This document shows positions 54,134 to 64,000 of a stretch of DNA of 64,000 bases, piece by piece (positions within the stretch are counted from its first letter, which is position 1; each line of letters begins with the position of its first letter). This stretch comes from Roseibacterium elongatum DSM 19469 (GTDB lineage Bacteria; Pseudomonadota; Alphaproteobacteria; Rhodobacterales; Rhodobacteraceae). Both the position numbers and the translations under genes were made by a program. Below the pieces are notes generated by a model. It had not been told where the DNA came from, did not search any database, and saw only the letters and a list, made by a program, of their open reading frames with translations. The DNA is taken from NCBI RefSeq assembly GCF_000590925.1, contig NZ_CP004372.1, forward strand, positions 2,709,001 through 2,773,000. Direction: 5' to 3'.

Positions 54134-56350
54134 ATGATCGAGCGGGTCTTCAACCTGCGCAGCCATCGCGGCTTGCGCAGCGCGGGCACACTGGGCCTGG
54201 TGATCCTGGGGCCGGTTCTGGCCGTCGCCACCTTTCTGGTGCTGGGGCCGCTCGCCGCCTTTGCCGACTCGCCCATCCTGCGCCTCGTGCTGCTGGCCGA
54301 TCTGATCTACATTCTCGTGCTCGCGGCCATGGTCCTGCGCGAAGTGGCCCGGATCGTCGCCTCGCGGCGGGCGCAATCGGCGGGCTCGCGCCTGCATCTG
54401 CGCCTGACGGGCGTGTTCGGCATCGTGGCGCTGGTGCCCACCATCCTTGTCGCCGTGTTCGCGACGATCACCGTGAACATGGGTCTCGAGGGGTGGTTCT
54501 CGGACCGCGTGTCCACCGCTCTGGGCAACTCGGTCGATGCCGCCGAGGCCTACCAGCAGGAACATTTCGACGATCTGGCCGAGGATACCCGCGCCCTCGG
54601 GGCATTTCTGAACCTCAACCGAAGGGCCACGCCGTTTCTCAGCGACGGCGAGTTGCGCCAGTTGCTCAGCCAGGGGCAGGGGCGCATCCAGCGCGGTCTG
54701 CGCGAGGCCTTCGTCATCGATGGCGGCGGCGAGATCCGCGCCCGTGGCGAGCGCAGCTATTTCTTCGATTTCGAACGACCCGACGCCGAGGATCTCGACC
54801 GCGCCGAGGCCGGGGAACTGGTGCTGATCGAGGATCGCGGTCAGAACGAGTTTCGCGCCCTCTATCGTTTGCAGGCCTTTCCCGACCGGTATCTCTATGT
54901 CAGCCGCGAGGTCGATGGCGAGATCATCTCGCTGCTCGACGAAACGCAGCAGACCGTGCAGCTGTATCGGCAGCTCGAGGCCGACCGTGGCCGCGTCCTG
55001 TTCGAGTTCGGGCTGCTCTACCTGGGCTTTGCGATCATCATGATCCTGGCCGCGGTCTGGCTGGGCTTGTGGTTCGCCGAACGCCTGTCGCGGCCCGTGG
55101 GTCGGCTGGCCAGTGCGGCGCAGCGCGTCGGGCAGGGCGATCTGGATGTGCGCGTGATCGAAGAGACGACCGACGACGAAATCGCGATGCTGGGCCGGCT
55201 GTTCAACCAGATGACCCGGCAGTTGAAGGGGCAGCGCGACACGCTGATTGAACAGAACGCCGCGACCGAGGAACGCCGTCGCCTGTTCGACAGCGTGCTG
55301 GGCTCGGTCACGGCGGGGGTGATCGGCCTGAACGAAGAGGGCCGGATCGATTTCATGAACCGCTCGGCGATCCGGCTATTGGCCCTGGTCGAGCAGCGCG
55401 ACAACGGCCTGTCGCTGCAGGCCGCCGTGCCGGAATTCACGGCCCTGTTCGAACGGCTGCAATCGCGGCTGGCCGAAACCGTGCAGGAAGAGATCAAGCT
55501 GACCCGACGCGGCAAACAGGAAAGCCTGTTGGTGCGCATGGCCACGCGGCGCAATACCGAAGGCGCGCTCGAGGGGTATGTGGTGGCCTTCGATGATGTC
55601 ACGCAGTTGGTCTCGGCGCAGCGGATGGCGGCCTGGGGCGATGTCGCCCGCCGCATCGCCCATGAGATCAAGAACCCCCTGACCCCGATCCAATTGTCGG
55701 CCGAGCGCATAAATCGCAAGTTTTCCAGAACCCTGGAGGGCGAAGATAAACAGAAACTCGAAGACATGACCGAGGTGATCGTCCGCCAGACGAACGATCT
55801 GCGCCGGATCGTGGACGAGTTTTCCAAGTTCGCCCGCATGCCGGAACCCGAGACGCGGGTCGAGGATGTCGCCGATCTGCTGCGCGAGGCGGTCACCCTG
55901 CAACGCGCCGGCCAGCCGGGCGTCACCTTCACGGTCGACATCCCCGAGGGCCCCGTCATGGCCGAGCTGGATGCCACGATGATCGGGCAGGCCTTCACGA
56001 ACTTGATGAAGAACGGCGGCGAGGCAATTGAAACTCTGCAGGAAAAAGGCGCGCCTGACGGGCATCGGCCACAGTTGCGCATTGGCCTGTCTCTCACCGA
56101 TGAGACGGCCGTGATCGAGATCGCCGACAACGGGATCGGCCTGCCGCCCGACCGCGCCAAGCTGTTCGAGCCCTATGTCACCACCCGCGACAAGGGCACG
56201 GGGCTGGGCCTGCCGATCGTCAAGAAGATCGTCGAGGAACACGGTGGCACCCTGGACCTGGTCGATGCACCGCCCTTTGCCGAGGGCGCACATATCGGGG
56301 CAATGGCGCGTATGACGCTGCCCAGATTGCCCGAGAACGAGGGAGATTGA
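54134..56350 (+). CDS. ntrY: Membrane sensor kinase NtrY
   Basis: 738 residues from ATG 54134 (AGGACGG eight bases before); an in-frame GTG at 54017 would add 39 residues. Three N-terminal helices (about 15-140), a periplasmic region, a fourth helix near 300-320, HAMP, PAS (near 390-490), H-box [21 protein letters not shown] near 510, and the ATPase N/G boxes (NLMKNGGEA, ADNGIGLP, KGTGLGLPIV). It pairs with NtrX. Its start follows ntrC by 132 bases. Confidence 0.94.
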   Translation: MIERVFNLRSHRGLRSAGTLGLVILGPVLAVATFLVLGPLAAFADSPILRLVLLADLIYILVLAAMVLREVARIVASRRAQSAGSRLHLRLTGVFGIVALVPTILVAVFATITVNMGLEGWFSDRVSTALGNSVDAAEAYQQEHFDDLAEDTRALGAFLNLNRRATPFLSDGELRQLLSQGQGRIQRGLREAFVIDGGGEIRARGERSYFFDFERPDAEDLDRAEAGELVLIEDRGQNEFRALYRLQAFPDRYLYVSREVDGEIISLLDETQQTVQLYRQLEADRGRVLFEFGLLYLGFAIIMILAAVWLGLWFAERLSRPVGRLASAAQRVGQGDLDVRVIEETTDDEIAMLGRLFNQMTRQLKGQRDTLIEQNAATEERRRLFDSVLGSVTAGVIGLNEEGRIDFMNRSAIRLLALVEQRDNGLSLQAAVPEFTALFERLQSRLAETVQEEIKLTRRGKQESLLVRMATRRNTEGALEGYVVAFDDVTQLVSAQRMAAWGDVARRIAHEIKNPLTPIQLSAERINRKFSRTLEGEDKQKLEDMTEVIVRQTNDLRRIVDEFSKFARMPEPETRVEDVADLLREAVTLQRAGQPGVTFTVDIPEGPVMAELDATMIGQAFTNLMKNGGEAIETLQEKGAPDGHRPQLRIGLSLTDETAVIEIADNGIGLPPDRAKLFEPYVTTRDKGTGLGLPIVKKIVEEHGGTLDLVDAPPFAEGAHIGAMARMTLPRLPENEGD

Positions 56351-56353
56351 GTC

Positions 56354-57759
56354 ATGAGCGACATTCTCGTGGTCGATGACGAACGCGATATCCGGGAATT
56401 GATTTGCGATATCCTCGAGGACGAGGGGTTCGTGACGCGCCGCGCGGGCACCTCGGACGAGGCGATGGCCGAGTTGAACAAGGCCGCGCCGGGGCTGATG
56501 ATCCTCGACATCTGGCTCAAGGACAGCAACATGGACGGGATCGACATTCTCAAACATGTCAAGCAGGACAACCCGGACGTGCCGGTGGTGATCATCTCGG
56601 GCCATGGCAATGTCGAGATCGCGGTCGCGGCGATCAAGCAGGGCGCCTATGACTTCATCGAAAAGCCCTTCAATATCGACCAGTTGATGGTGGTGATCCG
56701 GCGCGCGATGGAAACCTCGCGCCTGCGGCGGGAAAACAGCGCGCTCAGGCGCCAAGACGTCAAGGCCGCCGAAATGATCGGCACCTCCACGGCGTTCAAG
56801 ATGATGCGCGGCCAGCTTGAAAAGGTCACGAAATCCAATGGCCGGGTGATGCTCTCGGGCGAGCCTGGCTCGGGCAAGGAGGTTGCGGCGCGCTGGATTC
56901 ACGGCAATTCCAACCGCGCCGATGCGCCCTTTGTCACGGTCTCCTGGCCTCGATCCAGCCCGACCACATGGAAGAGGTTCTGTTCGGCCGCGAAAGCCCG
57001 GAACGCGGCGTCGAGCAGGGGCTGCTCGAACAGGCCCATGGCGGGGTGATCTTTTTCGACGAGGTCGCCGACATGCCGCTGGGGACGCAGTCCAAGATCC
57101 TGCGCGTTCTGGTGGATCAAAGCTTTACCCGCGTCGGCGGCACGACCAAGGTTCGCGTCGATCTGCGCGTGATCTCCTCGACCACGCGCAACCTTGTCGA
57201 GGCGATCGCTACGGGCACCTTCCGCGAAGAGCTGTATCACCGCCTGAACGTGGTGCCGATCGAGGTGCCCAATCTCGAGGATCGGCGCGAGGATATCCCC
57301 GATCTCGCCCGCCATTTCATCGAAGGCTTCAACCGCGACCAGGGCCTGCCCCTGCGCGAGTTGGGCGAGGATGCGGTGGCGATGCTGCAAACGATGAACT
57401 GGCCGGGCAATGTCCGGCAGCTCAAGAACGTGATCGAGCGGGTGCTGATCCTGGGTGAGGGCACCGGCCCGATCGAGGCGCGCGACCTGCCCGGACCGTC
57501 GAGCGAGGGCGACACCAGCGGCGAGGACATCACGCTATCGGCCTCGCTCACGACCTTGCCGCTGCGCGAGGCGCGCGAACTCTTTGAACGGCAATACCTG
57601 ATGGCGCAGATCAATCGCTTTGGCGGCAATATCAGCCGTACTGCCAGTTTCGTGGGGATGGAGCGCTCGGCGCTGCATCGCAAGCTCAAGTCGCTTGGCG
57701 TGGTGACGTCGAACAAGTCCGGCGCGCGCATGGCGCAAAGCGACGGCGGCGCCGACTAG
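56354..57759 (+). CDS. ntrX: Response regulator NtrX (frameshifted, no GAFTGA)
   Basis: About 469 codons. Receiver (1-120; VVDDERDIRE, LMILDIWLKDSNMDG, EKPFNIDQL), AAA+ domain (GEPGSGKE, FFDEVADM) and HTH (GGNISRTASFVGMERSALHRKL). GAFTGA is absent as in NtrC: LFGRESPERGVEQG stands in its place. The frame shifts around 56943-56947; one missing base would explain the change from FVTVS to ASIQPDHMEEV. A sequence error is likely. Three bases after ntrY. Confidence 0.93.
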
Positions 57760-58051
57760 CGCGGACGACGCGGTTCCGGGCCTTGGCGCCGCGGCCGCGC
57801 TCTGTCGCGGGTCGCCGGCGTTGCGCCGCGCGACGCAGCCGTCCCGAAACGGGGCGCCGGCGGCTGCCCCGTCTCGCGCTGCCCCTGACCTCTTTGTCCC
57901 GGAAACATGCCCCGGTGCGCAGCACGGACCGCGTCGCCCGGCCCGCGACGCGCCCACGGGCGCCCACGGGGCCGGGGCATCGCGCGATTGACGCCTGCGC
58001 GCGTTCCTGCCATGCAGAACCCCGGTTGCGACACTTCAGGCGAAAAGGCAC
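57760..58051. other. Intergenic region between ntrX and trkA
   Basis: 292 bases of very GC-rich DNA. It includes inverted CGGGGC/GCCCCG motifs near 57850-57880 but no gene, EcfG box or clear terminator. Confidence 0.6.
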
Positions 58052-59428
58052 ATGAAGGTCATCATTTGCGGCGCGGGCCAGGTGGGTTGGCAGATCGCGC
58101 GCCATCTTTCCGGTGAAAACAACGATGTGACGGTGGTGGACAACAACCCCGACCTCGTGCGGCGCGCCACCGACACGCTGGATGTGCAGGGCCTCGAAGG
58201 GTTTGCCAGCCACCCTGACGTGCTGGACCGGGCCGGGGCGCGCGACGCCGACATGATCATCGCCGCGACCTTTTCGGACGAGGTGAACATGGTCACCTGC
58301 CAGGTCGCGCATTCGGTGTTTTCCGTGCCTCGCAAGATCGCGCGGCTGCGCAGCCAGTCCTATCTCGACGCGATCTATTCCGACCTCTACCGCCGCGATC
58401 ATCTGCCCATCGACGTGGTGATCTCGCCCGAACGCGAAGTGGCCGAGGCCGCGCTGCGCCGTATCGCCAGCCCCGCGACCTTCGACGCCGAGACGTTTCT
58501 GGGCGATGACGCGCAGATGCTCGGGATCGTGCTGGAAAGCGACTGCCCGGTGCTCAACACGCCACTGCGGCAATTGTCCGAACTGTTCTCGACCCTGCGC
58601 GCGATCGTCGTGGGCATCCGGCGCGAGGGAACGCTGTTCGCGCCCGAACCGGGCGATCAGCTGTTCGAGGGCGACCAGATCTATGTTTTCACCCATTCCG
58701 AGGACAGCGCGCGGACGCTCGAGATCTTCGGCAAGACCCGCAAGGCGCCCGAGCGCATCGTGATCGTCGGCGGCGGCAATGTCGGGCTGACCGTGGCCAC
58801 CGCGCTGGAGGCGTCCCAGACGCGCCTGCGCACCCGCGTGATCGAGGCCAACCGCACCCGCGCCGAGGTGGCCGCCGACGCGTTGGAGCGCACCATCGTT
58901 CTGCATGGTGACGGGCTGGATATCGATCTGCTGCGCGAGGCGGGGGTGCAGCGCGCCGATGCCGTCGTCTGCGTCACCGATGACGACAAGACGAACCTCC
59001 TGGCCTCGGTCCGGGCCAAATCGGCCGGAGCAAAGATGGCCATCGCGCTGGTCAATGACCCGACGCTGGTGCCGTTGATGGACCCGCTGGATATCGACGC
59101 CTATGTCAATCCGCGCGCCACCACGGTCTCGTCGATCCTGCGCCATATCCGCCACGGGCGGGTGCGCGGGGTCTACTCCATCGGCGACGCCGAGGCCGAG
59201 GTGATCGAGGCCCAGGTCCTCAAGACCTCGCCCATCGCGGGGCGGCCGATCCGCGATGTCGATTTCCCCGAGGGCGCCCTTGTGGGCGCGGTGCAAAAGG
59301 GGGGCAAGGTGATGCGGCCCACCGGGTCCACCCGGATCGACGAGGGCGATGTGGTGGTGATCTTCGCGCTGGCCCCGGATGTGCCCGCCGTGGAAAGCCT
59401 GCTGCAGGTCTCGATCGATTTCTTCTGA
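58052..59428 (+). CDS. trkA: Trk potassium uptake regulator TrkA
   Basis: 458 residues. Two RCK modules, each a Rossmann NAD-binding fold (VIICGAGQVGWQIARHL at 3, VIVGGGNVGLTVATAL near 236) followed by a TrkA-C domain. It gates the TrkH channel on the cytoplasmic side. The trkH gene follows after three bases. Confidence 0.97.
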   Translation: MKVIICGAGQVGWQIARHLSGENNDVTVVDNNPDLVRRATDTLDVQGLEGFASHPDVLDRAGARDADMIIAATFSDEVNMVTCQVAHSVFSVPRKIARLRSQSYLDAIYSDLYRRDHLPIDVVISPEREVAEAALRRIASPATFDAETFLGDDAQMLGIVLESDCPVLNTPLRQLSELFSTLRAIVVGIRREGTLFAPEPGDQLFEGDQIYVFTHSEDSARTLEIFGKTRKAPERIVIVGGGNVGLTVATALEASQTRLRTRVIEANRTRAEVAADALERTIVLHGDGLDIDLLREAGVQRADAVVCVTDDDKTNLLASVRAKSAGAKMAIALVNDPTLVPLMDPLDIDAYVNPRATTVSSILRHIRHGRVRGVYSIGDAEAEVIEAQVLKTSPIAGRPIRDVDFPEGALVGAVQKGGKVMRPTGSTRIDEGDVVVIFALAPDVPAVESLLQVSIDFF

Positions 59429-59431
59429 CCG

Positions 59432-60948
59432 ATGGTCGCGTGGTTCCGAAACCTGCCGCTGTTCGTTGTGCTGGTCTTTATGGCGGGGGCGGCGATGCTG
59501 GTGCCCGCGGCGGCCGGGATGGCGTTGGGGGAATACCGCGAGGGGCGCTTGTTCTTCTACACCGCCCTGCTGGTCTGCCTGGGGGCGTCGCTGGTCGGCA
59601 TCGCGGTTCAGGCCCAGCCGCGCCCGGCGACCGAGCGCACTCATCTCTTTGCCATGCTGGCCGCCTATCTGGTGCTGCCGGTCATCCTGGCGATCCCGAT
59701 GAGCCAGGCCGTCGGCAACACCCGCTTTCTGAATGTCTATTTCGACATGGTCTCGGCCCTGACCACGACGGGCGCGGTGGTGTTCGATCCTGAGAGGTTC
59801 GGCATGGCGATCCACCTGTGGCGGGCGACCGTCGGCTGGCTGGGGGGCTTGCTGATCTGGGTGTCGGCCATGGCGATCCTCGCGCCGCTGAACCTCGGCG
59901 GCTACGAGGTGACCTCCGAGGCGCATCTTGCCGGGCGGGTCGCCTCCAGCAGCCAGCAGATGCGCGCCGCCCGACCGTCGCAGCGCCTGCGCCGTGCGGC
60001 GCGCCGGCTGACACCGGTCTATGCCGGCCTGACGGTCATTCTGGCACTTGCGCTGACGATCGCCGGGGAAGAGCCGATCGTCGCCGTCATGCATGCCATG
60101 TCGACGCTGTCCACATCGGGCATCCGCCGGTCAGCGGTCTCGAGGGGCGGCCCGGCGGCATTGCGGCGGAAATGCTGATCTTCGTCTTCTTTCTCTTTGC
60201 GTTGTCGCGCCACACCTTCACCTCGGGCTTCGGTCGAAGCTTTGTCGAAAAGGTCGGCCGCGACCGGGAAATCCGCCTTGCCCTGTTCGCTGTGGTTCTG
60301 CTGCCGAGCCTGCTGTTCCTGCGCCATTGGGCGGGCGCCTACGAGGTCGACGAACTGTCCGATCTGGGCGCGGCCCTGCGGGCGCTTTGGGGCAGCGCCT
60401 TTACCGTGCTGTCCTTTCTGACCACCACCGGGTTCGTGTCGGAAAGCTGGGGCGCGGCGGCGGCCTGGTCGGGGCTGGGCACGCCGGGCATCCTGCTGAT
60501 CGGTCTGGTTCTGATGGGGGGCGGGGTGGCCACCACGGCCGGCGGGCTGAAACTGCTGCGGGTCTATGCGCTCTACAAACATGGCGTGCGCGAGTTGAAC
60601 AAGCTGATCTATCCCAACTCGGTCGCCGGGGCCGGCCGGATGGGGCGGCGCATCCGGCGCGAAGGCGCCTATATCGCCTGGATCTTCTTCATGCTGTTCA
60701 TTCTCGCCCTCGCTGTGGTGATGGTCGGGCTGGCCGCCACCGGCCTCGATTTCGAAGAGGCGATGATCCTGTCCATCGCGGCGCTGTCCACGACCGGGTC
60801 GCTGGCCCAGGTCGCCGGAGAGACGCCGATCGCCTATGGCGCGCTCAGCGATGCGGCCAAGCTGATCCTGTCGGCGGCGATGATCGTGGGGCGGATCGAG
60901 ATGCTGGTGCTGATCGCCCTGCTCAATCCGGCCTTCTGGCGGGCGTGA
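59432..60948 (+). CDS. trkH: Trk potassium channel subunit TrkH (frameshifted)
   Basis: About 505 codons, ten or more helices. Selectivity-filter-type loops SALTTTGA, STLSTSG, SFLTTTGFVSE and AALSTTGSL mark the four pore repeats. It forms the K+ channel with TrkA. The frame shifts at 60121-60130; a missing C would join STSGI to PPVSGLEG. Both halves are otherwise perfect, so an error is likely. Confidence 0.93.
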
Positions 60949-61072
60949 TGCAAATGCAGCAAGTCCCCGGATCCGGGGTGGAAATCCGCTCTGATCGCCG
61001 CCATAGTGGAAACCGGTGTGTGCGCCGGCGGCATGTCCGGCGACCAGAGTTTAAGAAGGCGCGACAAGAATT

Positions 61073-61306
61073 ATGGCCGAAAACAAACAGAACCTTCAGG
61101 ACGCTTTTCTCAACCACGTCCGCAAAACAAAGGTGCCGGTGACGATTTTTCTGATCAACGGCGTCAAGCTGCAGGGCGTGATCACCTGGTTTGACAATTT
61201 CTGCGTGCTCTTGCGCCGCGACGGGCAAAGCCAGCTGGTTTACAAACACGCGATTTCCACCGTGATGCCGGCCCAGCCCATCAATCTCTATGACGGGGAA
61301 GAGTGA
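61073..61306 (+). CDS. hfq: RNA chaperone Hfq
   Basis: 77 residues, the short alphaproteobacterial form. Sm1 motif [22 protein letters not shown], Sm2 [10 protein letters not shown]. It pairs small RNAs with messages. The stop overlaps the hflX start. Confidence 0.98.
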   Translation: MAENKQNLQDAFLNHVRKTKVPVTIFLINGVKLQGVITWFDNFCVLLRRDGQSQLVYKHAISTVMPAQPINLYDGEE

Positions 61307-62607
61307 CCGCTTCCGACCGTCACCTGCCCGAGGATGACATGAACGCGCGTGGCCCCACGCGCGCCATGGTGTTGCATCCCGACATCCAGACCGAGCGAGA
61401 GCGCCGCGATCCCGGCCCAGCCCTGGACGAGGCCGTGGCCCTGGCCGCCGCCCTGCCAGATCTGGAGGTCGTGGCCGCCGAGGTCGTGCGCCTCCCCAAA
61501 GCGCATCCCGGCCTGCTTTTTGGGAGCGGCAAGATCGAGGAGCTGAAGGCCAAGGTCAAGGCGCAGGAGATCGAACTGGTCCTGATCGACGGGCCGGTGA
61601 CGCCCGTGCAGCAACGCAACCTCGAAAAGGAATGGGGCGTCAAACTGCTCGACCGGACGGGCCTGATCCTGGAGATCTTCGCCGACCGCGCCGCCACCCG
61701 CGAGGGGGTGTTGCAGGTCGATCTGGCCGCGCTCAGCTACCAGCGCACGCGCCTTGTCCGGGCCTGGACCCACCTTGAACGGCAACGCGGCGGCCTTGGC
61801 TTCGTCGGCGGCCCCGGCGAGACGCAGATCGAGGCCGACCGCCGCGCCATCGACGAGGCGGTCACGCGTATCCGGCGGCAACTGGCCAAGGTGGTCAAGA
61901 CGCGCACGCTCCACCGCGCTGCCCGCAAGAAGGTGCCGTATCCGATCGTCGCGCTTGTGGGCTACACCAACGCGGGCAAATCCACGCTGTTCAACCGCCT
62001 CACCGGGGCCGAAGTCATGACCAAGGACATGCTGTTCGCCACGCTCGACCCGACCATGCGCGCGATCGAACTGCCCGATGGCACCGAGGTGATCCTGTCG
62101 GACACGGTGGGCTTCATCTCGGACCTGCCGACGCAACTGGTCGCCGCCTTCCGCGCGACGCTGGAGGAGGTTCTGGACGCCGATCTGATCGTGCATGTGC
62201 GCGACATCAGCCACCCGGAAACGGGCGAGCAGGCGGCGGATGTGACCCAGATCCTGACCGATCTGGGCGTGACAGGCGAAACCCCGCTGATCGAGGTCTG
62301 GAACAAGATCGACCAGCTTCCCGGCCCCGAACGCGCCACCCGGCTGACCGAGGCCGCCCGGCGCGCGCATGTCTATGCGGCCTCGGCACTGACGGGCGAA
62401 GGGATGGGGCCGCTGCTCAAGGCGGTGGCCGAGGCCGTCTCGCCGCCGCGCACCCGCACGGTCGTGACGCTGACACATGCCGATGGCCGCCGCCGCGCCT
62501 GGCTGTTCGAGCAGGGCATCGTCGAAGGCGAAGACGCGGGCGAAGAAGAGACCCGCCTGACCGTCAACTGGACCGACCGGCAGCGCGCGGCCTTCCAAGC
62601 GCTCTGA
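61303..62607 (+). CDS. hflX: Ribosome-associated GTPase HflX
   Basis: 434 residues from GTG 61303. N-terminal HflX domain ([45 protein letters not shown]), then a G domain (G1 [24 protein letters not shown]). It splits or rescues stalled ribosomes, particularly under heat stress. Overlaps hfq by four bases, the conserved hfq-hflX pair. The 3' end overlaps the convergent DMT gene. Confidence 0.97.
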   Translation: MTASDRHLPEDDMNARGPTRAMVLHPDIQTERERRDPGPALDEAVALAAALPDLEVVAAEVVRLPKAHPGLLFGSGKIEELKAKVKAQEIELVLIDGPVTPVQQRNLEKEWGVKLLDRTGLILEIFADRAATREGVLQVDLAALSYQRTRLVRAWTHLERQRGGLGFVGGPGETQIEADRRAIDEAVTRIRRQLAKVVKTRTLHRAARKKVPYPIVALVGYTNAGKSTLFNRLTGAEVMTKDMLFATLDPTMRAIELPDGTEVILSDTVGFISDLPTQLVAAFRATLEEVLDADLIVHVRDISHPETGEQAADVTQILTDLGVTGETPLIEVWNKIDQLPGPERATRLTEAARRAHVYAASALTGEGMGPLLKAVAEAVSPPRTRTVVTLTHADGRRRAWLFEQGIVEGEDAGEEETRLTVNWTDRQRAAFQAL

Positions 62608-63506
62608 GAAGGGCTGCGGGCGGGTTCAGCATCACCAGCCCCAGCGCCAGCAGGCCGAACCCCGCGAAGACCGAGGGCGCCAGCCGCTCGTCCAGCACCA
62701 GCCATCCCAGCGTGATCGCCACCGGCGGGATCATCAACGTGACCAGCATCGCATTGCCCGACCCGGCCACGGCCAGCACGCGATAATAGAGCAGATAGGC
62801 CAGCGCCGTGCCGAAGACCGCGAAATAGGCGACCGCGCCGATGCCCTGCGCAGCCTGTGGCAGGGCAATGCCCCCATCGACCAGATGGGCCAGAGGCAAC
62901 AGGATCAGGCTCGACCCGGTCAACATTCCCATCGCGGCGATCTGCGGCGGCAGGCCGGCCAGATGCTTGCGCGCCCTAGGCCGCCGCCACCGCATAGGAC
63001 AGCGCGCCGCCCAGCACCGCCAGTTGCGCGGCCGAGCGGATGTCGAAACGCGCCAGAGCATCCAGACCGATCGCCATCGCGACGCCCGCAAAGGCGATCA
63101 GCACCCCGGCCAGCCGCCGCGCCGTCAGCCGTTCATCGGCAAAGACGGCGGCCGCCACCAGCACCCCGAAGACGGCGGTGCCCGCGTTGAAGATCGAGGT
63201 CAGCCCCGTCTCGATATACTGCTGGCCCCAGGCCATCAGGCCGAAGGGGATGGCATTGTTCAGCAAACCCATGACGATCAAGGCGCCCCAGACCCGCGGC
63301 GCGCGGGGAACGGGCAAGCCGCGCAGCAGCACATAGCCCCACAGGATCAGCGCCGCCCAGGCCACGCGATGGGCCACCAGCGTCAGCACCGGCAATTCGT
63401 CCAGCGCCAGCTTGATCGCCAGGAAAGACGCGCCCCAGATGCCCGCCAAAAGCAGCATTTCGGCCAGGGCGCGCGACGACAGGGCAGGGGATCGGGCTTG
63501 GGTCAT
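62564..63506 (-). CDS. DMT/EamA-family transporter (frameshifted)
   Basis: About 314 codons, ten helices in two EamA repeats (GIWGASFLAIKLALDELP near the start; GIGAVAYFAVFGTALAYLLYY in the second half). The halves are in different frames, meeting at 62971-62980 (AVAAA then ARKHLAGLPP); one extra base explains it. Substrate unknown. Overlaps hflX by 44 bases at its 3' end. Confidence 0.88.
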
Positions 63507-63563
63507 GGCCCCGTCATCGCAAGAGTTTCACCCCGTCGCGACCCAAAACATGCGCAAGCAACG

Positions 63564-63592
63564 AAAAAGCCCCCGCAGTCGCCTGCGGGGGC
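63564..63592 (-). terminator. Terminator of the outer-membrane protein gene
   Basis: GCCCCCGCAG-GCGA-CTGCGGGGGC on the reverse strand, followed by TTTTT. Confidence 0.93.
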
Positions 63593-63617
63593 CCGATCAT
63601 GCCGTGTCAGCCACCGC

Positions 63618-64000
63618 TCAGAAGCTGTAGCCGACGCGCAGGCCGTAGCCGATCGCAGTGTTGTCGCGGAACTCGGCAAAGGTCGTGCCGGGGGCGGCGC
63701 CGGTCACGCCCGGTGCCTCGGTTTCGGCATCGCCGATCCAGGTGTAGCTGCCGCCCACCAGAACCCGCCAGGGGCCACGGTCATAGCGCACGCCCAGACC
63801 CAGCGAGGTGCGTCCGTCGGTCGGCCCGAGATTGCCCGAAAATCCGTCCTGCTCGGCCTCGTAGGTGATCGAGCCCAGGACCGCCCAGTTGTCGCTGAGC
63901 CGACGCGCCCCGCCGATCGTGTAGGTAAAGGTATCGTCGTCATAGTTGACCAGCGAGGATCCGGTCAGCGCGTCGAAGGTGGGCGGCGTGATGTCGAACT
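63618..64000 (-). CDS. FadL/OmpP1-like outer-membrane protein (3' end only)
   Basis: 127 C-terminal codons; the gene continues past the window end. Alternating amphipathic strands (TYTIGGARRLSDNWAVLGSI, TSLGLGVRYDRGPWRVLVGG) end in AIGYGLRVGYSF with the terminal Phe of outer-membrane barrels. The segments resemble the OmpP1/FadL fatty-acid transporter family; the N-terminus is not available to confirm it. Confidence 0.7.
   Translation of the reverse strand, partial: FDITPPTFDALTGSSLVNYDDDTFTYTIGGARRLSDNWAVLGSITYEAEQDGFSGNLGPTDGRTSLGLGVRYDRGPWRVLVGGSYTWIGDAETEAPGVTGAAPGTTFAEFRDNTAIGYGLRVGYSF

Noticed and set aside
51347-54565. A 1072-codon reverse frame across ntrB and ntrC
   Set aside because: Antisense to well-conserved two-component genes; no recognisable protein features.
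57686-60094. An 802-codon reverse frame opposite trkA
   Set aside because: Antisense shadow, rich in His, Arg and Gly; trkA on the other strand is complete.
1-64000. tRNA, rRNA, CRISPR arrays and phage structural genes
   Set aside because: No cloverleaf, rRNA-like or regularly spaced repeat sequence was seen; the only mobile features are the IS and the dusA element remnant. An automated tRNA search would be decisive.

Overview
The window is high-GC DNA from an alphaproteobacterium, almost certainly of the Rhodobacteraceae. The evidence is the gene order dusB(nifR3)-ntrB-ntrC-ntrY-ntrX-trkA-trkH-hfq-hflX, the fused ispDF, CcmI, DUF6477 and DUF6456 proteins, heterotetrameric sarcosine oxidase, and a PhyR/NepR/EcfG general stress response (GSR). 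No rRNA, tRNA or CRISPR array was seen.

Layout. (1) 1-7336 is a GSR island. It holds an HWE-type sensor kinase (cut by the window start), the sigma factor EcfG and the anti-sigma factor NepR, divergent from the anti-anti-sigma factor PhyR. Small stress genes follow (DUF2945, PLDc_N, DUF1328, CsbD, small membrane proteins), plus a Crp/Fnr regulator flanked by two degenerate receiver-like paralogues. By eye, EcfG-type promoters (GGAAC-N16/17-CGTT) precede four transcription units here or elsewhere, and a palindromic version lies between nepR and phyR. (2) 7341-9975 is mobile DNA: an IS3-family element without target duplication, a DUF932 gene cut off by that IS, and a tyrosine recombinase next to a dusA that has lost its normal start. 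This looks like the remnant of a dusA-associated integrative element. (3) 9976-14703: dusA, a TauE-like permease, a putative oxygenase, DUF1289, ruvX, ccmI. (4) 14933-22027: sarcosine oxidase soxB...soxDAG, with an FkbM methyltransferase, a GT32-like glycosyltransferase and a small alarmone hydrolase-like gene lying between soxB and soxD. (5) 22169-28499: sodB, an EcfG-promoted pair (small hydrophilic protein, host-attachment protein), rarD, a LOG protein, a LysM protein, an Atm1-type ABC exporter. (6) 28623-33700: an RND efflux pair. (7) 34002-41382: YfgM-like protein, bamB, ydcF-like, guaA, an outer-membrane protein, an MttB-family methyltransferase, DUF6477. (8) 41594-50353: a DUF6456 regulator, lipA, a Sel1 protein, diheme cytochrome c and cytochrome c', hpt, a COQ10-like protein, pncC/cinA, pgpA, ispDF. 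(9) 50535-64000: dusB-ntrBC-ntrYX, trkA-trkH, hfq-hflX, a DMT transporter, and the 3' end of a FadL-like porin.

How it fits together: the left end wires a partner-switching stress response to a local regulon; the middle handles methylated amines (MttB and sarcosine oxidase) and oxidative stress; the right end is nitrogen and potassium control plus Hfq. At least nine conserved genes, and probably the integrase, carry single-base frameshifts, mostly at G/C runs. This points to indel errors in the sequence rather than mass gene decay, so those genes should be read as probably intact.
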